A DNA stretch of 64,000 nucleotides from Cellulomonas_A sp047229345 (GCF_047229345.1 NZ_JBFTER010000009.1:13942-77941), one strand, 5' to 3'. Numbered from the stretch's first letter, positions 53,349 through 62,713 are shown. Notes: a model not told the origin generated them from the sequence alone. Numbers and translations are program-made.

Positions 53349-54923
53349 ATGGTCGACGACGACTCCCGCTCCGGCGCTGCCCGCCCCGGCGATCCCCGCT
53401 CCGCGGACACCCGCGACGGCGGTGCCCCGCTGCTCCAGATGCGCGGCATCGTCAAGCACTTCCCCGGTGCCAAGGCCCTCGACGGCGTCGACCTCGACAT
53501 CCTCCCGGGCGAGGTGCACTGCCTCCTCGGCCAGAACGGCGCGGGCAAGTCGACGCTCATCAAGGTCCTCGCCGGCGCGCACAAGCCCGACGCCGGCACG
53601 CTCACCTGGCGCGGCGAGCCGCTCGCGGTCACGACCCCCGTGGCCGCCATGCGCGCCGGGATCGCGACGATGTACCAGGAGCTCGACGTCGTCGACGGGC
53701 TCACGGTCGCGGAGAACGTGTACCTCGGCCACGAGCTCACGAGCGGCGGCTTCACGCAGCGCCGCCGCGCCCACGCCCGCACCCGCGAGCTGCTCACGCG
53801 GCTCGGGCACGGCGACATCCCGCCGCACCGCGAGGTCGGGCACCTGTCCGCCGCGGGCAAGCAGGTGGTCAGCATGGCGCGCGCGCTGTCGCACGACGCC
53901 CGGCTCATCGTCATGGACGAGCCGTCGGCGGTACTCGACTCCGAGGAGGTCGCGAACCTCTTCCGGGTCGTGCGCGAGCTCACCGCGGCGGGCGTCGCCG
54001 TCCTCTACATCTCCCACCGGCTCGAGGAGATCCGCCAGATCGGCGACCGCATCACGGTGCTCAAGGACGGCCGGACGGTCGCCTCGAACCTCCCCGTGGC
54101 GACGACCCCGACCGCCGAGCTCATCCGGCTCATGACCGGGCGCGCCGTCGAGCAGGTGTTCCCCGCCCGGCCCGCCGTCGCCCCGGACGCCCCGACGCTG
54201 CTGAGCGTCGACGGCCTCGCGTTGCAGGGGGTGTTCCACGACGTGTCGTTCAGCGTGCGGGCCGGCGAGGTCGTCGGGCTCGCGGGGCTCGTCGGGTCCG
54301 GCCGCTCCGAGATCCTCGAGACGGTCTACGGCGCGCGCAAGGCCACCGCCGGGCAGGTCGAGGTCGCCGGGAAGGCGCTGCGGCGTGGGTCGGTCGACGC
54401 CGCGGTGCGCGCCGGGATCGGGCTCGCACCCGAGGAGCGCAAGAGCCAGGGGCTGCTGCTCGACGAGCCGATCTACCGCAACGTCACGCTCTCGACGTTC
54501 GGGCGGTTCGCGCGCGGGCCGATGCTCGACGAGCCGGGCGAGCGCGCGGCGGCCCGCGCGCAGATCGAGGCGCTCGAGCTGCGTCCCGCCGACCCCGACC
54601 GCGCGACCCGCACGCTCTCGGGCGGCAACCAGCAGAAGCTCATGCTCGCGCGCTGGCTCGTGCACGGCTGCAAGGTCCTGCTGCTCGACGAGCCCACGCG
54701 CGGCGTCGACGTCGGGGCCCGCGCCGAGATCTACGCGCTCGTCCGGGCGCTCGCGGACGCCGGCACCGCCGTCGTCGTCGTGTCGAGCGAGATCGAGGAG
54801 GTGCTCGGGCTCGCGCACCGGGTCCTCGTCGTGGCCGACGGCCGGGTGCTGCACAGCGGCCCGGCGGAACAGATCGACGAGCACCGCGTCCTCGACCTGA
54901 TCATGGAAGGAAGTGCCGCGTGA
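53349..54923 (+). CDS. CUT2 sugar ABC transporter ATP-binding protein (RbsA/MglA type)
   Basis: 524 residues with two fused ATPase domains. First: Walker A GQNGAGKST, signature HLSAAGKQVVSMARAL, Walker B LIVMDEPSAVLD. Second: degenerate P-loop GLVGSGRSE, LSGGNQQKLMLARWL, VLLLDEPTRGVD. This tandem layout is typical of ribose/galactose-type importers. A 25-residue N-terminal tail is extra. The stop overlaps the permease GTG by 4 bp. Energises uptake of an as yet unidentified monosaccharide or cyclitol. Confidence 0.94.
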   Translation: MVDDDSRSGAARPGDPRSADTRDGGAPLLQMRGIVKHFPGAKALDGVDLDILPGEVHCLLGQNGAGKSTLIKVLAGAHKPDAGTLTWRGEPLAVTTPVAAMRAGIATMYQELDVVDGLTVAENVYLGHELTSGGFTQRRRAHARTRELLTRLGHGDIPPHREVGHLSAAGKQVVSMARALSHDARLIVMDEPSAVLDSEEVANLFRVVRELTAAGVAVLYISHRLEEIRQIGDRITVLKDGRTVASNLPVATTPTAELIRLMTGRAVEQVFPARPAVAPDAPTLLSVDGLALQGVFHDVSFSVRAGEVVGLAGLVGSGRSEILETVYGARKATAGQVEVAGKALRRGSVDAAVRAGIGLAPEERKSQGLLLDEPIYRNVTLSTFGRFARGPMLDEPGERAAARAQIEALELRPADPDRATRTLSGGNQQKLMLARWLVHGCKVLLLDEPTRGVDVGARAEIYALVRALADAGTAVVVVSSEIEEVLGLAHRVLVVADGRVLHSGPAEQIDEHRVLDLIMEGSAA

Positions 54924-56005
54924 GCGAGCAGATCCCCCCGCTGGCCACCGCCGGCTCCGTCCCGCCCGACCCGGACCACCCGTCGCCGCTGCAGCGCACC
55001 GACCCGACCGCCGGCGCCGAGACCACGGCGACCCGTGGCCCGCGCGGGCTCCTGCACGGTGCCGCGGGCCGCAACATCGGCCTCGTCATCGCCCTCGCTG
55101 TGCTGTGCGTGGTCGGCGTCGCGACCGCCGGCGACCGGTTCGCGAGCCTCGACAACATCATGACGATCCTGCGGCTCGCGGCGGTGATCGGCGTCCTGAG
55201 CATCGGGATGACGTTCGTCATCACGGGCGGCGGCATCGACCTGTCGGTCGGCTCGGTGCTCGGGCTCGCGTCGGTGTGGGCGACGACCGTCGCGACGCAG
55301 ACGATGGCGCAGGACGTCCACTGGGGTGTCATGGTCCTCACGGCGCTCGCCGTGGGCACGGCCTGCGGGCTGGTCAACGGCGTCCTGATCGCCTACGGGC
55401 AGGTGGTGGCGTTCATCGCGACGCTCGCGATGATGGTCGGCGCGCGCGGGCTCGCCGAGGTCATCGCGAACCGGCAGACGCAGATCGTCACGGTGCCGGA
55501 GTTCCTCACGGTGTTCCGGGCCGAGCCGCTCGGCGTCTCGGTGATCGTGTGGATCTTCGTGGTCGTGGCGATCGCCGGCTGGGTCCTGCTCAACCGGACG
55601 ACGTTCGGGCGCCGGACCCTCGCCGTCGGCGGCAACCCCGAGGCGGCACGGCTCGCGGGCATCCGGATCCGCCGCCACACGATGTACCTGTACGCCATCT
55701 CGGGCCTGACCGCGGGCATCGCCGCCGTGATGATGCTCGCCCGCACGACCGCCGGCTCCTCGACGAACGGCCAGCTCTACGAGCTCCAGGTCATCGCGGC
55801 GGTCGTCGTCGGCGGGACGCTCCTCGCGGGCGGGCGCGGCACGATCGTCGGCACCGTGCTCGGGGTGCTGATCTTCGCGACGCTCACGAACGTCTTCACG
55901 CAGAACAACCTGTCGATCTCGGCGCAGTCCGTCGCGCAGGGCGCGATCATCGTGCTCGCCGTGATGCTCCAGCAGCGGTTCGCGGCCCGCTCGCGCAGCA
56001 GCTGA
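54920..56005 (+). CDS. CUT2 sugar ABC transporter permease (RbsC-like)
   Basis: 361 residues. A 45-residue cytoplasmic head precedes about eight to ten membrane helices. Family landmarks: MTFVITGGGIDLSVGSVLGLASV, the cytoplasmic coupling loop ALAVGGNPEAARLAGI-like (RRTLAVGGNPEAARLAGIRI), and VVVGGTLLAGGRGTIVGTVLGVLIFATLTN. Start GTG 54920 overlaps the ATPase stop. Forms the membrane channel of the transporter. Confidence 0.94.
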   Translation: MSEQIPPLATAGSVPPDPDHPSPLQRTDPTAGAETTATRGPRGLLHGAAGRNIGLVIALAVLCVVGVATAGDRFASLDNIMTILRLAAVIGVLSIGMTFVITGGGIDLSVGSVLGLASVWATTVATQTMAQDVHWGVMVLTALAVGTACGLVNGVLIAYGQVVAFIATLAMMVGARGLAEVIANRQTQIVTVPEFLTVFRAEPLGVSVIVWIFVVVAIAGWVLLNRTTFGRRTLAVGGNPEAARLAGIRIRRHTMYLYAISGLTAGIAAVMMLARTTAGSSTNGQLYELQVIAAVVVGGTLLAGGRGTIVGTVLGVLIFATLTNVFTQNNLSISAQSVAQGAIIVLAVMLQQRFAARSRSS

Positions 56006-56097
56006 GCCGCCCCACCTCGCTCACCCCCTCGGGCTTCGCTCCGTTCGAGCACGCCCGCACCCCCGCACGGCCACCGCAGGAGTCAAGGAGGATTCCC

Positions 56098-57180
56098 ATG
56101 TCCGCACGCACCGTCCGACCCGCCGGGACCACCACCCGCACCGCCCGCCGCCGTCTGCTGCTCACGGCCGGCGCGCTGCTCACGACCGCCGGCCTCGTCG
56201 CCGGCTGCACGTCCAACGAGCCCGCCGAGGACGACGACGCCCCGCAGGCCGAGTCGAACTCGGGCGGCGAGAACGACGAGACGGGCGAGACCGTCCGCAT
56301 CGGCTTCTCGGCGCCGGCCGCGGACCACGGCTGGATGGGCGCCATCACGAAGGCCGCGGTCGACGAGGCCGACAAGTACGACGACGTCGAGCTGATCGTC
56401 GCCGAGGCCACCAACGACGTGAACCTGCAGATCAGCCAGGTCGAGACGTTCATCAACGACGGGGTCGACGCGATCGTCCTCCTGCCGTTCGACGGCGCTG
56501 CCCTCACCGAGGTCGCGACGGAGGCGATGGAGGCCGGCATCACGGTGATCAACGTCGACCGCGAGTTCTCGAGCCCGTTCGCCGCGCGCACCACGGTGCT
56601 CGGCGACAACTACGGCATGGGCGTCAGCGCGGGGACCTACGTCTGCGAGCAGGTCGGTGACAACCCCGACGCGGTCGTCGCGGAGATCGCCGGGATCGAC
56701 TCCCTGCCGCTCACGCAGGACCGCAGCCAGGGCTTCGCGGACGCGCTGGCCGACTGCGGGCTCGACGTCGACAACCGCGTCGCCGCCGACTTCACCGTGC
56801 AGGGCGGCCAGCAGGCCGCCGCGAACCTGCTGCAGGCCGCGCCGCAGATCGACGCGCTGTGGAACCACGACGACGACCAGGGCGTCGGGGTCATGGCCGC
56901 GATCGACGAGGCCGGGCGCGACGAGTTCGTCATGGTCGGTGGCGCCGGCTCCGCGAACGTGATGCGCTCGATCGAGGCGGACGACACGGTCCTCAAGGCC
57001 ACGGTCATCTACCCGTCCACGCAGGCCGCCGACGGCGTCCGGCTCGCCCGGCTCATCTCGCAGAACAAGTCGATGGGCGACCTCGTCTCGGTCTCCGTCC
57101 CGCGCACGGTCCAGCTGTACGCGCCGGTCGTGACCAAGGACAACGTCGACCAGTACCTGCCGAGCGCGTTCGAGTCCTGA
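56098..57180 (+). CDS. CUT2 sugar-binding lipoprotein (periplasmic-binding type)
   Basis: 360 residues with a strong AAGGAGGA ribosome binding site. The signal peptide has TARRRLLLTAGALL and ends in lipobox LVAGC (Cys near residue 37). The mature protein begins with an acidic linker, then a type I periplasmic-binding fold: RIGFSAPAADHGWMGAITKAA, DAIVLLPFDGAAL, VINVDREFSSPF, QDRSQGFADAL and NHDDDQGVGVMAAI. Closest in pattern to RbsB-type binding proteins. Captures the substrate for the ATPase/permease pair. Confidence 0.93.
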   Translation: MSARTVRPAGTTTRTARRRLLLTAGALLTTAGLVAGCTSNEPAEDDDAPQAESNSGGENDETGETVRIGFSAPAADHGWMGAITKAAVDEADKYDDVELIVAEATNDVNLQISQVETFINDGVDAIVLLPFDGAALTEVATEAMEAGITVINVDREFSSPFAARTTVLGDNYGMGVSAGTYVCEQVGDNPDAVVAEIAGIDSLPLTQDRSQGFADALADCGLDVDNRVAADFTVQGGQQAAANLLQAAPQIDALWNHDDDQGVGVMAAIDEAGRDEFVMVGGAGSANVMRSIEADDTVLKATVIYPSTQAADGVRLARLISQNKSMGDLVSVSVPRTVQLYAPVVTKDNVDQYLPSAFES

Positions 57181-57217
57181 GCGCACGGACGAGCAGGTCG
57201 ACGGGAAGGGGAGGGGC

Positions 57218-58471
57218 ATGGCGCAGCACGAGGACGGCCGGCTCGGCGTCGGGATGATCGGGTACGCCTTCATGGGCGCCGCGCACTCGCAGGCGTGGCG
57301 CGTGGCACCGCGGTTCTTCGACCTCGCGCTGCGCCCGGAGATGACGGTCGTCGCGGGGCGGGACAGCACCGCGGTCGAGGCCGCGCGGGCCCGGCTCGGC
57401 TGGGGTGCGGCCGAGACGGACTGGCGCGCGGTGGTCGCCCGCGACGACGTCGACCTCGTCGACATCTGCACCCCGGGCGACACGCACGCCGAGATCGCGA
57501 TCGCGGCGCTGCAGGCCGGCAAGCACGTGCTGTGCGAGAAGCCCCTCGCCAACACCGTGGCCGAGGCGGAGGCCATGACGGCCGCCGCCGAGGCCGCGGC
57601 GGAGAAGGGCGTCCGGGCGATGGTCGGGTTCACCTACCGGCGGGTCCCGGCGATCGCGCTGGCCCGCCAGCTCGTCGCCGAGGGGCGCATCGGGCAGGTG
57701 CGGCAGGTGCGGGCGCAGTACCTGCAGGACTGGATCGCCGACGCCGAGGCGCCGCTGTCGTGGCGGCTCGACAAGGCCGTCGCCGGGTCCGGGGCGCTCG
57801 GGGACATCGGGGCGCACGTCGTGGACCTCGCGCAGCACGTCACCGGCCAGGTGCTCACCGGCGTGAGCGGACTGCTCGAGACGTTCGTGCACGAGCGGCC
57901 CGTCGCCGCCGGGTTCTCCGGGCTGCACGGCTCGGCGGGCACCGAGCGCGGGCCGGTCACCGTCGACGACGCCGCGGTCTTCTTCGGGCGGCTCTCGGGC
58001 GGCGGGATCGCGACGTTCGAGGCGACCCGGTTCGCGTGGGGTCGCAAGAACGCGATCCGGCTCGAGATCAACGGCTCGCACGGGTCGCTCGCGTTCGACT
58101 TCGAGGACATGAACGTGCTGCACCTGTACGACGCGACCGACGAGGCGCGGGTCGCCGGGTTCCGCCGGATCGTCGTGACCGAGCCCGAGCACCCGTACGT
58201 CGGGGCGTGGTGGCCCGCGGGGCACGGGCTCGGCTACGAGCACGGGTTCGTGCACCAGGTCGTCGACCTCGTCGGCGCGCTCGCGGCGGGGGAGCAGCCG
58301 ACCCCGTCGTTCGCGGACGGCCTGCAGGTCCAGCGCGTGCTCGACGCCGTCGAGCGCAGCGCGGCCGACGAGAGCCGCTGGACGTTCGTCGACCCCGGCC
58401 CCGCCGCGTCCCCGCGCGCGTCCGACGACGGCCTGCCCGGTGCCGTCGTCCCCGAACCGAAGGAGAGCTGA
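57218..58471 (+). CDS. Gfo/Idh/MocA family oxidoreductase
   Basis: 417 residues. The NAD(P)-binding N-terminus is variant (GVGMIGYAFMGAAHSQAWR in place of GxGxxG). Then VDLVDICTPGDTHAEIAIAALQAGKHVLCEKPLANTV with the catalytic EKP Lys, FTYRRVPAIALARQL, and a C-terminal domain with GDIGAHVVDLAQHVTG (Asp and His of the active site). Such enzymes oxidise sugars or inositols, often at C3, or reverse that reaction. It lies between the transporter genes and the isomerase gene, so it should act on the imported compound. Confidence 0.92.
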   Translation: MAQHEDGRLGVGMIGYAFMGAAHSQAWRVAPRFFDLALRPEMTVVAGRDSTAVEAARARLGWGAAETDWRAVVARDDVDLVDICTPGDTHAEIAIAALQAGKHVLCEKPLANTVAEAEAMTAAAEAAAEKGVRAMVGFTYRRVPAIALARQLVAEGRIGQVRQVRAQYLQDWIADAEAPLSWRLDKAVAGSGALGDIGAHVVDLAQHVTGQVLTGVSGLLETFVHERPVAAGFSGLHGSAGTERGPVTVDDAAVFFGRLSGGGIATFEATRFAWGRKNAIRLEINGSHGSLAFDFEDMNVLHLYDATDEARVAGFRRIVVTEPEHPYVGAWWPAGHGLGYEHGFVHQVVDLVGALAAGEQPTPSFADGLQVQRVLDAVERSAADESRWTFVDPGPAASPRASDDGLPGAVVPEPKES

Positions 58472-58472
58472 C

Positions 58473-59477
58473 GTGGCACGACCGATCACGCTGTTCACCG
58501 GCCAGTGGGCCGACCTCCCGCTCGAGGAGGTCGCCCGGCTGGCGTCCGAGTGGGGCTACGACGGGCTCGAGCTGGCCTGCTGGGGCGACCACCTCGACGT
58601 GCGGAGAGGCGCCGAGGACGACGCGTACGTCCAGGGCCGGCTCGACCTGCTCGAGAAGTACGGCCTCAAGGTCTTCGCGATCTCGAACCACCTCACCGGG
58701 CAGGCGGTGTGCGACGACCCGATCGACGCCCGCCACCACGACATGCTGCCGCCCGACGTGTGGGGCGACGGCGACCCCGAGGGCGTCCGGCAGCGCGCCG
58801 CCGAGGTCATGCAGCTCACGGCCCGCACCGCCGCCCGGCTCGGCGTGAAGACCGTGGTCGGGTTCACCGGCTCGGCCATCTGGAAGTACGTGGCGATGTT
58901 CCCGCCGGTCACGCCCGAGCTCGTCGACGCCGGCTACCGGGACTTCGCGGACCGCTGGAACCCGATCCTCGACGTGTTCGACGAGGTCGGCGTCCGGTTC
59001 GCGCACGAGGTGCACCCGAGCGAGATCGCCTACGACTACTGGACGACCGTGCGGACCCTCGAGGCGATCGGTCACCGGGAGGCGTTCGGCCTCAACTGGG
59101 ACCCGAGCCACTTCGTGTGGCAGGACCTCGACCCGGTCGGTTTCCTGTGGGACTTCAAGGACCGGATCTACCACGTGGACTGCAAGGACGCGAAGCGCCG
59201 GGTCGGCAACGGCCGCAACGGCCGGATGGGCTCGCACCTGCCGTGGGCCGACCCGCGCCGCGGCTGGGACTTCGTGTCGACCGGCCACGGCGACGTCCCG
59301 TGGGAGGACTCGTTCCGGATGCTCACGACGATCGGGTACGACGGCCCGATCTCGGTCGAGTGGGAGGACGCCGGGATGGACCGGCTCGTCGGGGCGCCCG
59401 AGGCGCTCGAGTTCGTGAAGCGGATGGCGTTCCCGCCGCCGACGGCCTCGTTCGACGCCGCGTTCAGCACGCGCTGA
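58473..59477 (+). CDS. TIM-barrel sugar phosphate isomerase/epimerase family protein
   Basis: 334 residues from GTG 58473 with AAGGAGA upstream, one base after the previous stop. AP-endonuclease-2-type barrel: WGYDGLELACWGDHLDV, VKTVVGFTGSAIW, FAHEVHPSEIAYDYW, GLNWDPSHFVWQ, IYHVDCKDAKRR and ISVEWEDAGMDR. Metal ligands Glu, Asp, His and Glu are all at the usual positions. Partners of Gfo/Idh enzymes in this family isomerise or dehydrate keto-sugars and keto-inositols. Last gene of the operon. Confidence 0.9.
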   Translation: MARPITLFTGQWADLPLEEVARLASEWGYDGLELACWGDHLDVRRGAEDDAYVQGRLDLLEKYGLKVFAISNHLTGQAVCDDPIDARHHDMLPPDVWGDGDPEGVRQRAAEVMQLTARTAARLGVKTVVGFTGSAIWKYVAMFPPVTPELVDAGYRDFADRWNPILDVFDEVGVRFAHEVHPSEIAYDYWTTVRTLEAIGHREAFGLNWDPSHFVWQDLDPVGFLWDFKDRIYHVDCKDAKRRVGNGRNGRMGSHLPWADPRRGWDFVSTGHGDVPWEDSFRMLTTIGYDGPISVEWEDAGMDRLVGAPEALEFVKRMAFPPPTASFDAAFSTR

Positions 59478-59522
59478 CGTCGGGCAGAGGGGCCCGACGC
59501 CGGCGGCGCCGGTGCGTCGGAG

Positions 59523-59558
59523 GGGTGAGGCCCGGCACGGGGGTGCCGGGCCTCACCC
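59523..59558 (+). terminator. Terminator of the sugar operon
   Basis: Perfect 16-bp stem (59523-59538 with 59543-59558) and a 4-nt loop, 45 bp beyond the isomerase stop. Confidence 0.88.
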
Positions 59559-59654
59559 GTGCTCGTGCTCGTGGCCGTGCCGGTGCTGCGGCGGGCGTCG
59601 GCGCGCCGGCCGCGTCCGGAGGCGGTCAGGACTCGACGGACGCGCGCCGGACGG

Positions 59655-60113
59655 TCAGGTCGCCGCGTCCCGCTGACGTCCCGCCGTCAGGTCCTGGGCC
59701 AGCATCACGAGGATGCCGCTCGGGCCGCGGACGTAGGTCAGCCGGTAGACGTCCTCGTAGGTCGCGACGCCCCGCAGCGGGTGGCAGCCGTGCCGCGCCG
59801 CGACCGCGAGGGCCTCGTCGAGGTCGTCGACCGAGAACGCCACGCGGTGCATGCCGATCTCGTGGGGCAGGGTCGGCGCGGTCTCGATCGCGTCGGGGTG
59901 CAGGTACTCGAAGAGCTCGAGGCGGCCGTGCCCGTCCGGCGTCTGGAGCATCGCGATGCGGACGTGGTTGCCGTCGAGGCCGACGGCGGTGTCCGCCCAC
60001 TCCCCGCTCACCGTGTCCCTGCCCACGACGGTCAGCCCCAGGTCGGTGAAGAAGGCGATCGCCGCCTCGAGGTCACGGACCGCGATGCCGACGTTCTCGA
60101 GCGCGATGGCCAT
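59655..60113 (-). CDS. VOC/glyoxalase-family protein
   Basis: 152 residues from ATG 60113, preceded by TACCGT with 7 nt between, so probably leaderless. Two beta-alpha-beta-beta-beta modules: ALENVGIAVRDLEAAIAFFTDLGLTVVG and IGMHRVAFSVDDLDEALAVAARHG. Candidate metal ligands are Glu in LELFEYL and His in GMHRVAF, whereas the first ligand is Asn (ENVGIAV) instead of the usual His/Gln. The ligand and reaction are unknown. Possible relatives are methylmalonyl-CoA epimerase and resistance proteins. Confidence 0.87.
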   Translation of the reverse strand: MAIALENVGIAVRDLEAAIAFFTDLGLTVVGRDTVSGEWADTAVGLDGNHVRIAMLQTPDGHGRLELFEYLHPDAIETAPTLPHEIGMHRVAFSVDDLDEALAVAARHGCHPLRGVATYEDVYRLTYVRGPSGILVMLAQDLTAGRQRDAAT

Positions 60114-60134
60114 GCACAGCACGGTACCGAGCCC

Positions 60135-60181
60135 CCGGCGACCGTGGGCGGTCGAGCGGCTCGGCCGCCCACGGTCGCCGG
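60135..60181 (-). terminator. Terminator of the CAP-domain gene
   Basis: 17-bp stem (60135-60151 with 60165-60181), 13-nt loop, 6 bp after the stop codon at 60188 on the minus strand. Confidence 0.8.
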
Positions 60182-60187
60182 TGCCGG

Positions 60188-61201
60188 TCAGCCGAGGAAG
60201 ACCTGCGCGCAGAGCACCCCGCGCGGCCCCGTGACGCAGCCGATCCCGACGGACTTGTACGAGCGCAGGATGTTCGCGCGATGGCCCTCGGAGTTCATCC
60301 AGCCCGTCATCATCGCGGCCGGGGTCCGGTAGCCGAGGGCGATGTTCTCGCCGACCGAGCGTGCGCCGCACGCGGTGAGGACGGGCCCGAGGGGGTCGTG
60401 CTCGAAGCGGTTCTCGGCGACGAGCAGGGCCGCGCGTGCGGCGGCCTGCTGCGTGGCGCACTCCGACACCGCGAGGGCGGGCAGGCCCGCGGCGGCCCGC
60501 TGCTCGTTCGTGAGGGTGACGAGGGTCGCCGCGTACTGCTGGTCCGCGGTCTGGCCGGGGGCGGGCGGCGCAGGGGTCGCGACGGGAGGCGTCGTGCCGG
60601 GCTGCGACGCGGACGGCACGGGGGTGGGCCGGGGGCTGCGGGTCGGCGCCGGCGTCGCGGTGCGGGTCGGTGACGGCGTGGCGGTCGGCGGTGTGCCGGG
60701 GTCGGTGGGGAGCGGCGTCGGTGCGGCGGTCGGGACGGCCGTGGGGGTCGGTGCGGCCGTCGGCACCGCGGTGGGCTCCGGGGCGATGGTCGGGACGATC
60801 GTGGGGGACGGCGTGGCGGTGGGCGCCGGGGTCGGGCGCGGGCGGCCGGGCCGGGGCCAGCGACCGTGGCGGTAGCCCGACCAGCCCGACCAGCCGGAGT
60901 CGGCCGAGTGGGAGGTGTACCAGGCGGCGGGCGAGCGGCCGGGCTGCCAGTCGCGGCCGGCGGTGTACGCGGCGTACCAGCCGCGCGCGGAGGCCTGCGC
61001 GCCGGGCCCGCCGTCGCGCCCGGGGGCCTCGGACTGCCAGGGGGCGACCGCCCACGCGGACGCGGCGCCGGTGCACAGCGCGAGGGACATCACGACGATC
61101 GCGCGGGCGCGGAACCGGTGCCTGCGCGCTCGCTCGACGCGTGCGCGGCGGACGTCACGCCGTCGGGGCTCGGTCGGGGCCGTGCTCGGGGTCGGGTTCA
61201 T
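60188..61201 (-). CDS. Secreted/membrane-anchored CAP (SCP/PR1) domain protein
   Basis: 337 residues from ATG 61201; a GTG 9 bp upstream (61210) is an alternative. A basic head (RRRDVRRARVERARRHRFRAR) precedes a hydrophobic signal/anchor (AIVVMSLALCTGAASAWAVA). Then comes a Trp/Tyr/Ser-rich segment, a long Pro/Thr linker with PTAVPTAAPTP repeats, and the CAP domain (about 215-337): LTNEQRAAAGLPAL, FEHDP, VGENIALGY, MMTGWMNSEGHRANIL. Three cysteines (ECATQ, ACGAR, GIGCV/LCAQ) may pair. CAP proteins occur at bacterial surfaces, mostly with unknown activity. Confidence 0.87.
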   Translation of the reverse strand: MNPTPSTAPTEPRRRDVRRARVERARRHRFRARAIVVMSLALCTGAASAWAVAPWQSEAPGRDGGPGAQASARGWYAAYTAGRDWQPGRSPAAWYTSHSADSGWSGWSGYRHGRWPRPGRPRPTPAPTATPSPTIVPTIAPEPTAVPTAAPTPTAVPTAAPTPLPTDPGTPPTATPSPTRTATPAPTRSPRPTPVPSASQPGTTPPVATPAPPAPGQTADQQYAATLVTLTNEQRAAAGLPALAVSECATQQAAARAALLVAENRFEHDPLGPVLTACGARSVGENIALGYRTPAAMMTGWMNSEGHRANILRSYKSVGIGCVTGPRGVLCAQVFLG

Positions 61202-61306
61202 CTCCAGCACGTTATAGAACCGTTATCCGGCCTGACCGCCCGTTCGGATTGGAGTTCTCTCATCCGGCGGACGTCGGCGCCCCGCGCGCGTGCGACCGTA
61301 GTCGCC

Positions 61307-62167
61307 ATGACCGCCGACGAGCACGGGCTGTTCCCCGGCAAGCACTTCATCAGCACCGCGCTCGAGGCGCTCGAGACGAAGACCGCGATGTCCGGCGAGC
61401 TCGCCCGGCGCTACCTCCAGCGCGCGGGCATGGCCGGGATCCTCATCGGCATCTTCTACGGCACCTACTACGCCGTGCTCGCGGCGTTCACCAGCATCGA
61501 GGTCGGCACCGGGAACCTCCAGCCGCTCGGGCGGATCGCCGGTGCGCTCGCGTTCGGGTGGGCGCTCGTCTTCATCTACTACACGAAGTCCGAGCTGCTG
61601 ACCTCGAACATGATGATCGTCTCGATCGGGGCGTACCACGGGCGCACCACGTGGGGGAAGGCGCTGCGGCTGCTCGGGCTCTGCTACGTCGGGAACCTGC
61701 TCGGCGGGCTGTTCGTCGCCGTGCTCGTGCGGTTCTCGACGCTCGTCGACGGGCTCGCGCTCGACGTCATGCTCGCGTCGGTCGAGCACAAGCTCGACTA
61801 CGTCGCGTCCGGCCCGGCGGGCTGGGTCGACCTGCTCGTGCGGGCCGTGCTGTGCAACCTCATGATCAACCTGGCGATGCTGCTGGTCTACAACGGGCTC
61901 ATCAAGGACGACCTGACCAAGAGCCTCGCGATGATCGTCTCGGTGTTCGTCTTCGCCTTCCTCGGGCTCGAGCACTCGGTCGCGAACACCGTGCTGTTCA
62001 CGATCGTCGGGCTCAAGGAGGGGATCGACGTGGCGCTGGCGGCCGGGAACGTCGGCCTCGCGCTCGTCGGCAACTTCCTCGGCGGCGGCGTGCTGATCGG
62101 GCTGTACTACGCCTACGTCAACGACGACTCGCGGTACCTGCGGACGCGCCCGCCCGCGGACGGCTGA
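61307..62167 (+). CDS. Formate/nitrite transporter (FNT) family channel
   Basis: 286 residues, six membrane helices. Signature segments: the first-helix region GILIGIFYGTYYAVLAAF, YTKSELLTSNMMIVSIGAYHG (the FNT signature, normally ELFTGN), CNLMINLAMLLVY, and FLGLEHSVANTVLF (central His). Transports formate, nitrite or related small anions. The ATG at 61307 has no strong ribosome binding site; a leaderless start is possible. No metabolic partner gene is adjacent. Confidence 0.9.
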   Translation: MTADEHGLFPGKHFISTALEALETKTAMSGELARRYLQRAGMAGILIGIFYGTYYAVLAAFTSIEVGTGNLQPLGRIAGALAFGWALVFIYYTKSELLTSNMMIVSIGAYHGRTTWGKALRLLGLCYVGNLLGGLFVAVLVRFSTLVDGLALDVMLASVEHKLDYVASGPAGWVDLLVRAVLCNLMINLAMLLVYNGLIKDDLTKSLAMIVSVFVFAFLGLEHSVANTVLFTIVGLKEGIDVALAAGNVGLALVGNFLGGGVLIGLYYAYVNDDSRYLRTRPPADG

Positions 62168-62223
62168 CGGCCGACCGCGCACGTGTCCGCCACCGTCCGC
62201 ACGCGGCCGTCCGGTGAGCGGGC

Positions 62224-62240
62224 GGGCGCGTGCAGCGCCC
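62224..62240. terminator. Short hairpin between FNT and DUF6069 genes
   Basis: 6-bp stem GGGCGC/GCGCCC, 5-nt loop, 3 bp from the DUF6069 stop codon. Weak but correctly placed for converging genes. Confidence 0.4.
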
Positions 62241-62242
62241 GG

Positions 62243-62695
62243 TCAGCGGGACGCCACGGCCGCCGCGCGCCGGACGAGCACGAACCACACGACGCCGACG
62301 ACGACGTGCATGAGCGCGAGCCCGACCTGCGTCCCGGTCGTCGCGTCGACGGTGAAGGGCATCACCACGGTGAGCAGGCCGAGCGCGAGGCCGACGACGG
62401 CGAGCGTGCGCCACGCCCGGGCTCCCCGCCGGCGCAGGACGAGCAGCAGCGCGGTCGCGACGAGGACCGGGACCACGGTCATGACGGCGACCATGACGAA
62501 CGTGACCTCGGTGGCGGCCGCGTCGGGCGTCTGCTGCACCAGGAAGTCGGCGCCCAGGGCGCGGGCCGCGACGAGCACGAGCAGGTTGGCGACCAGGGCG
62601 ATGCCCGCGACGGTGAGGCCGGTGCGCCAGGTGGTCGCGGCGCTCACCCGGAGAGGTGCGGAGCTGCGTGCGGGGACGGACGTGTCGGTGCTCAT
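62243..62695 (-). CDS. DUF6069-like membrane protein
   Basis: 150 residues, four hydrophobic helices: GLTVAGIALVANLLVLVAARALG, EVTFVMVAVMTVVPVLVATALLLVL, AWRTLAVVGLALGLLTVV and LALMHVVVGVVWFVLV. The FTVDATTGTQVGLALMH segment resembles DUF6069. Divergent from the MarR gene and probably controlled by it through the TTGA-N5-TCAA sites between them. Confidence 0.8.
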   Translation of the reverse strand: MSTDTSVPARSSAPLRVSAATTWRTGLTVAGIALVANLLVLVAARALGADFLVQQTPDAAATEVTFVMVAVMTVVPVLVATALLLVLRRRGARAWRTLAVVGLALGLLTVVMPFTVDATTGTQVGLALMHVVVGVVWFVLVRRAAAVASR

Positions 62696-62713
62696 CGTTG
62701 CGCTCCTCGATCG

